From DATLAN01 sp035527455 (GTDB lineage Bacteria > Planctomycetota > Planctomycetia > Pirellulales > Thermoguttaceae): a stretch of DNA of 6,675 nucleotides. A program made the position numbers and the translations under genes. The stretch is from the NCBI GenBank assembly GCA_035527455.1, contig DATLAN010000325.1:1-6675 (forward strand). Reading direction: 5' to 3'. The notes under the pieces are model-generated. The model was not told the DNA's origin, ran no database searches, and worked only from the letters and a program-made list of their open reading frames with translations. Of the stretch, positions 5,990 to 6,675 are shown piece by piece (position 1 is the first letter of the stretch; each line of letters opens with the position of its first letter).

Positions 5990-6675
<686 letters not shown>

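Overview
The window reads as chromosomal DNA of a GC-rich bacterium (about 60% GC by eye, strong G/C preference at third codon positions). Gene style, including a very large multi-PAS kinase, a membrane-anchored GGDEF protein with a long linker, short GC-rich repeats between genes and leaderless-looking or weak Shine-Dalgarno sites, suggests a planctomycete-like organism. That assignment is inference from style and is not proven by any marker in the window.

Layout from left to right. Positions 3-68 may hold the last codons of an unrecognised plus-strand gene. Positions 69-284 are non-coding, with a perfect 13-bp tandem duplication and a perfect palindrome just beyond the next gene's stop codon. 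Positions 285-2933 (minus) encode an 882-residue membrane histidine kinase with two transmembrane segments, four PAS domains and a complete HisKA/HATPase core. A 317-bp divergent intergenic region (2934-3250) contains a perfect 7-bp inverted repeat. Positions 3251-4279 (plus) encode a membrane-anchored GGEEF diguanylate cyclase with an intact inhibitory I-site. Positions 4280-4525 are a convergent intergenic region that is almost entirely repeat structure: a 99-bp element bounded by 25-bp perfect inverted repeats, itself between two 14-bp direct repeats. Positions 4526-6675 (minus) are a compact operon, in transcription order pgi (3' part only), a UPF0173-type metallo-beta-lactamase-fold hydrolase, and a PIG-L/LmbE-type deacetylase.

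The left half is a signalling locus: a multi-input kinase and a c-di-GMP synthase are transcribed away from a shared control region, with no response regulator in view. The right half is metabolic: pgi is translationally coupled to the hydrolase (11-nt overlap), which sits 6 nt ahead of the deacetylase. The most unusual parts are the repeat-built intergenic element at 4280-4525 and a cysteine-cluster PAS domain in the kinase. No CRISPR array, tRNA, rRNA, transposase or phage gene was seen.
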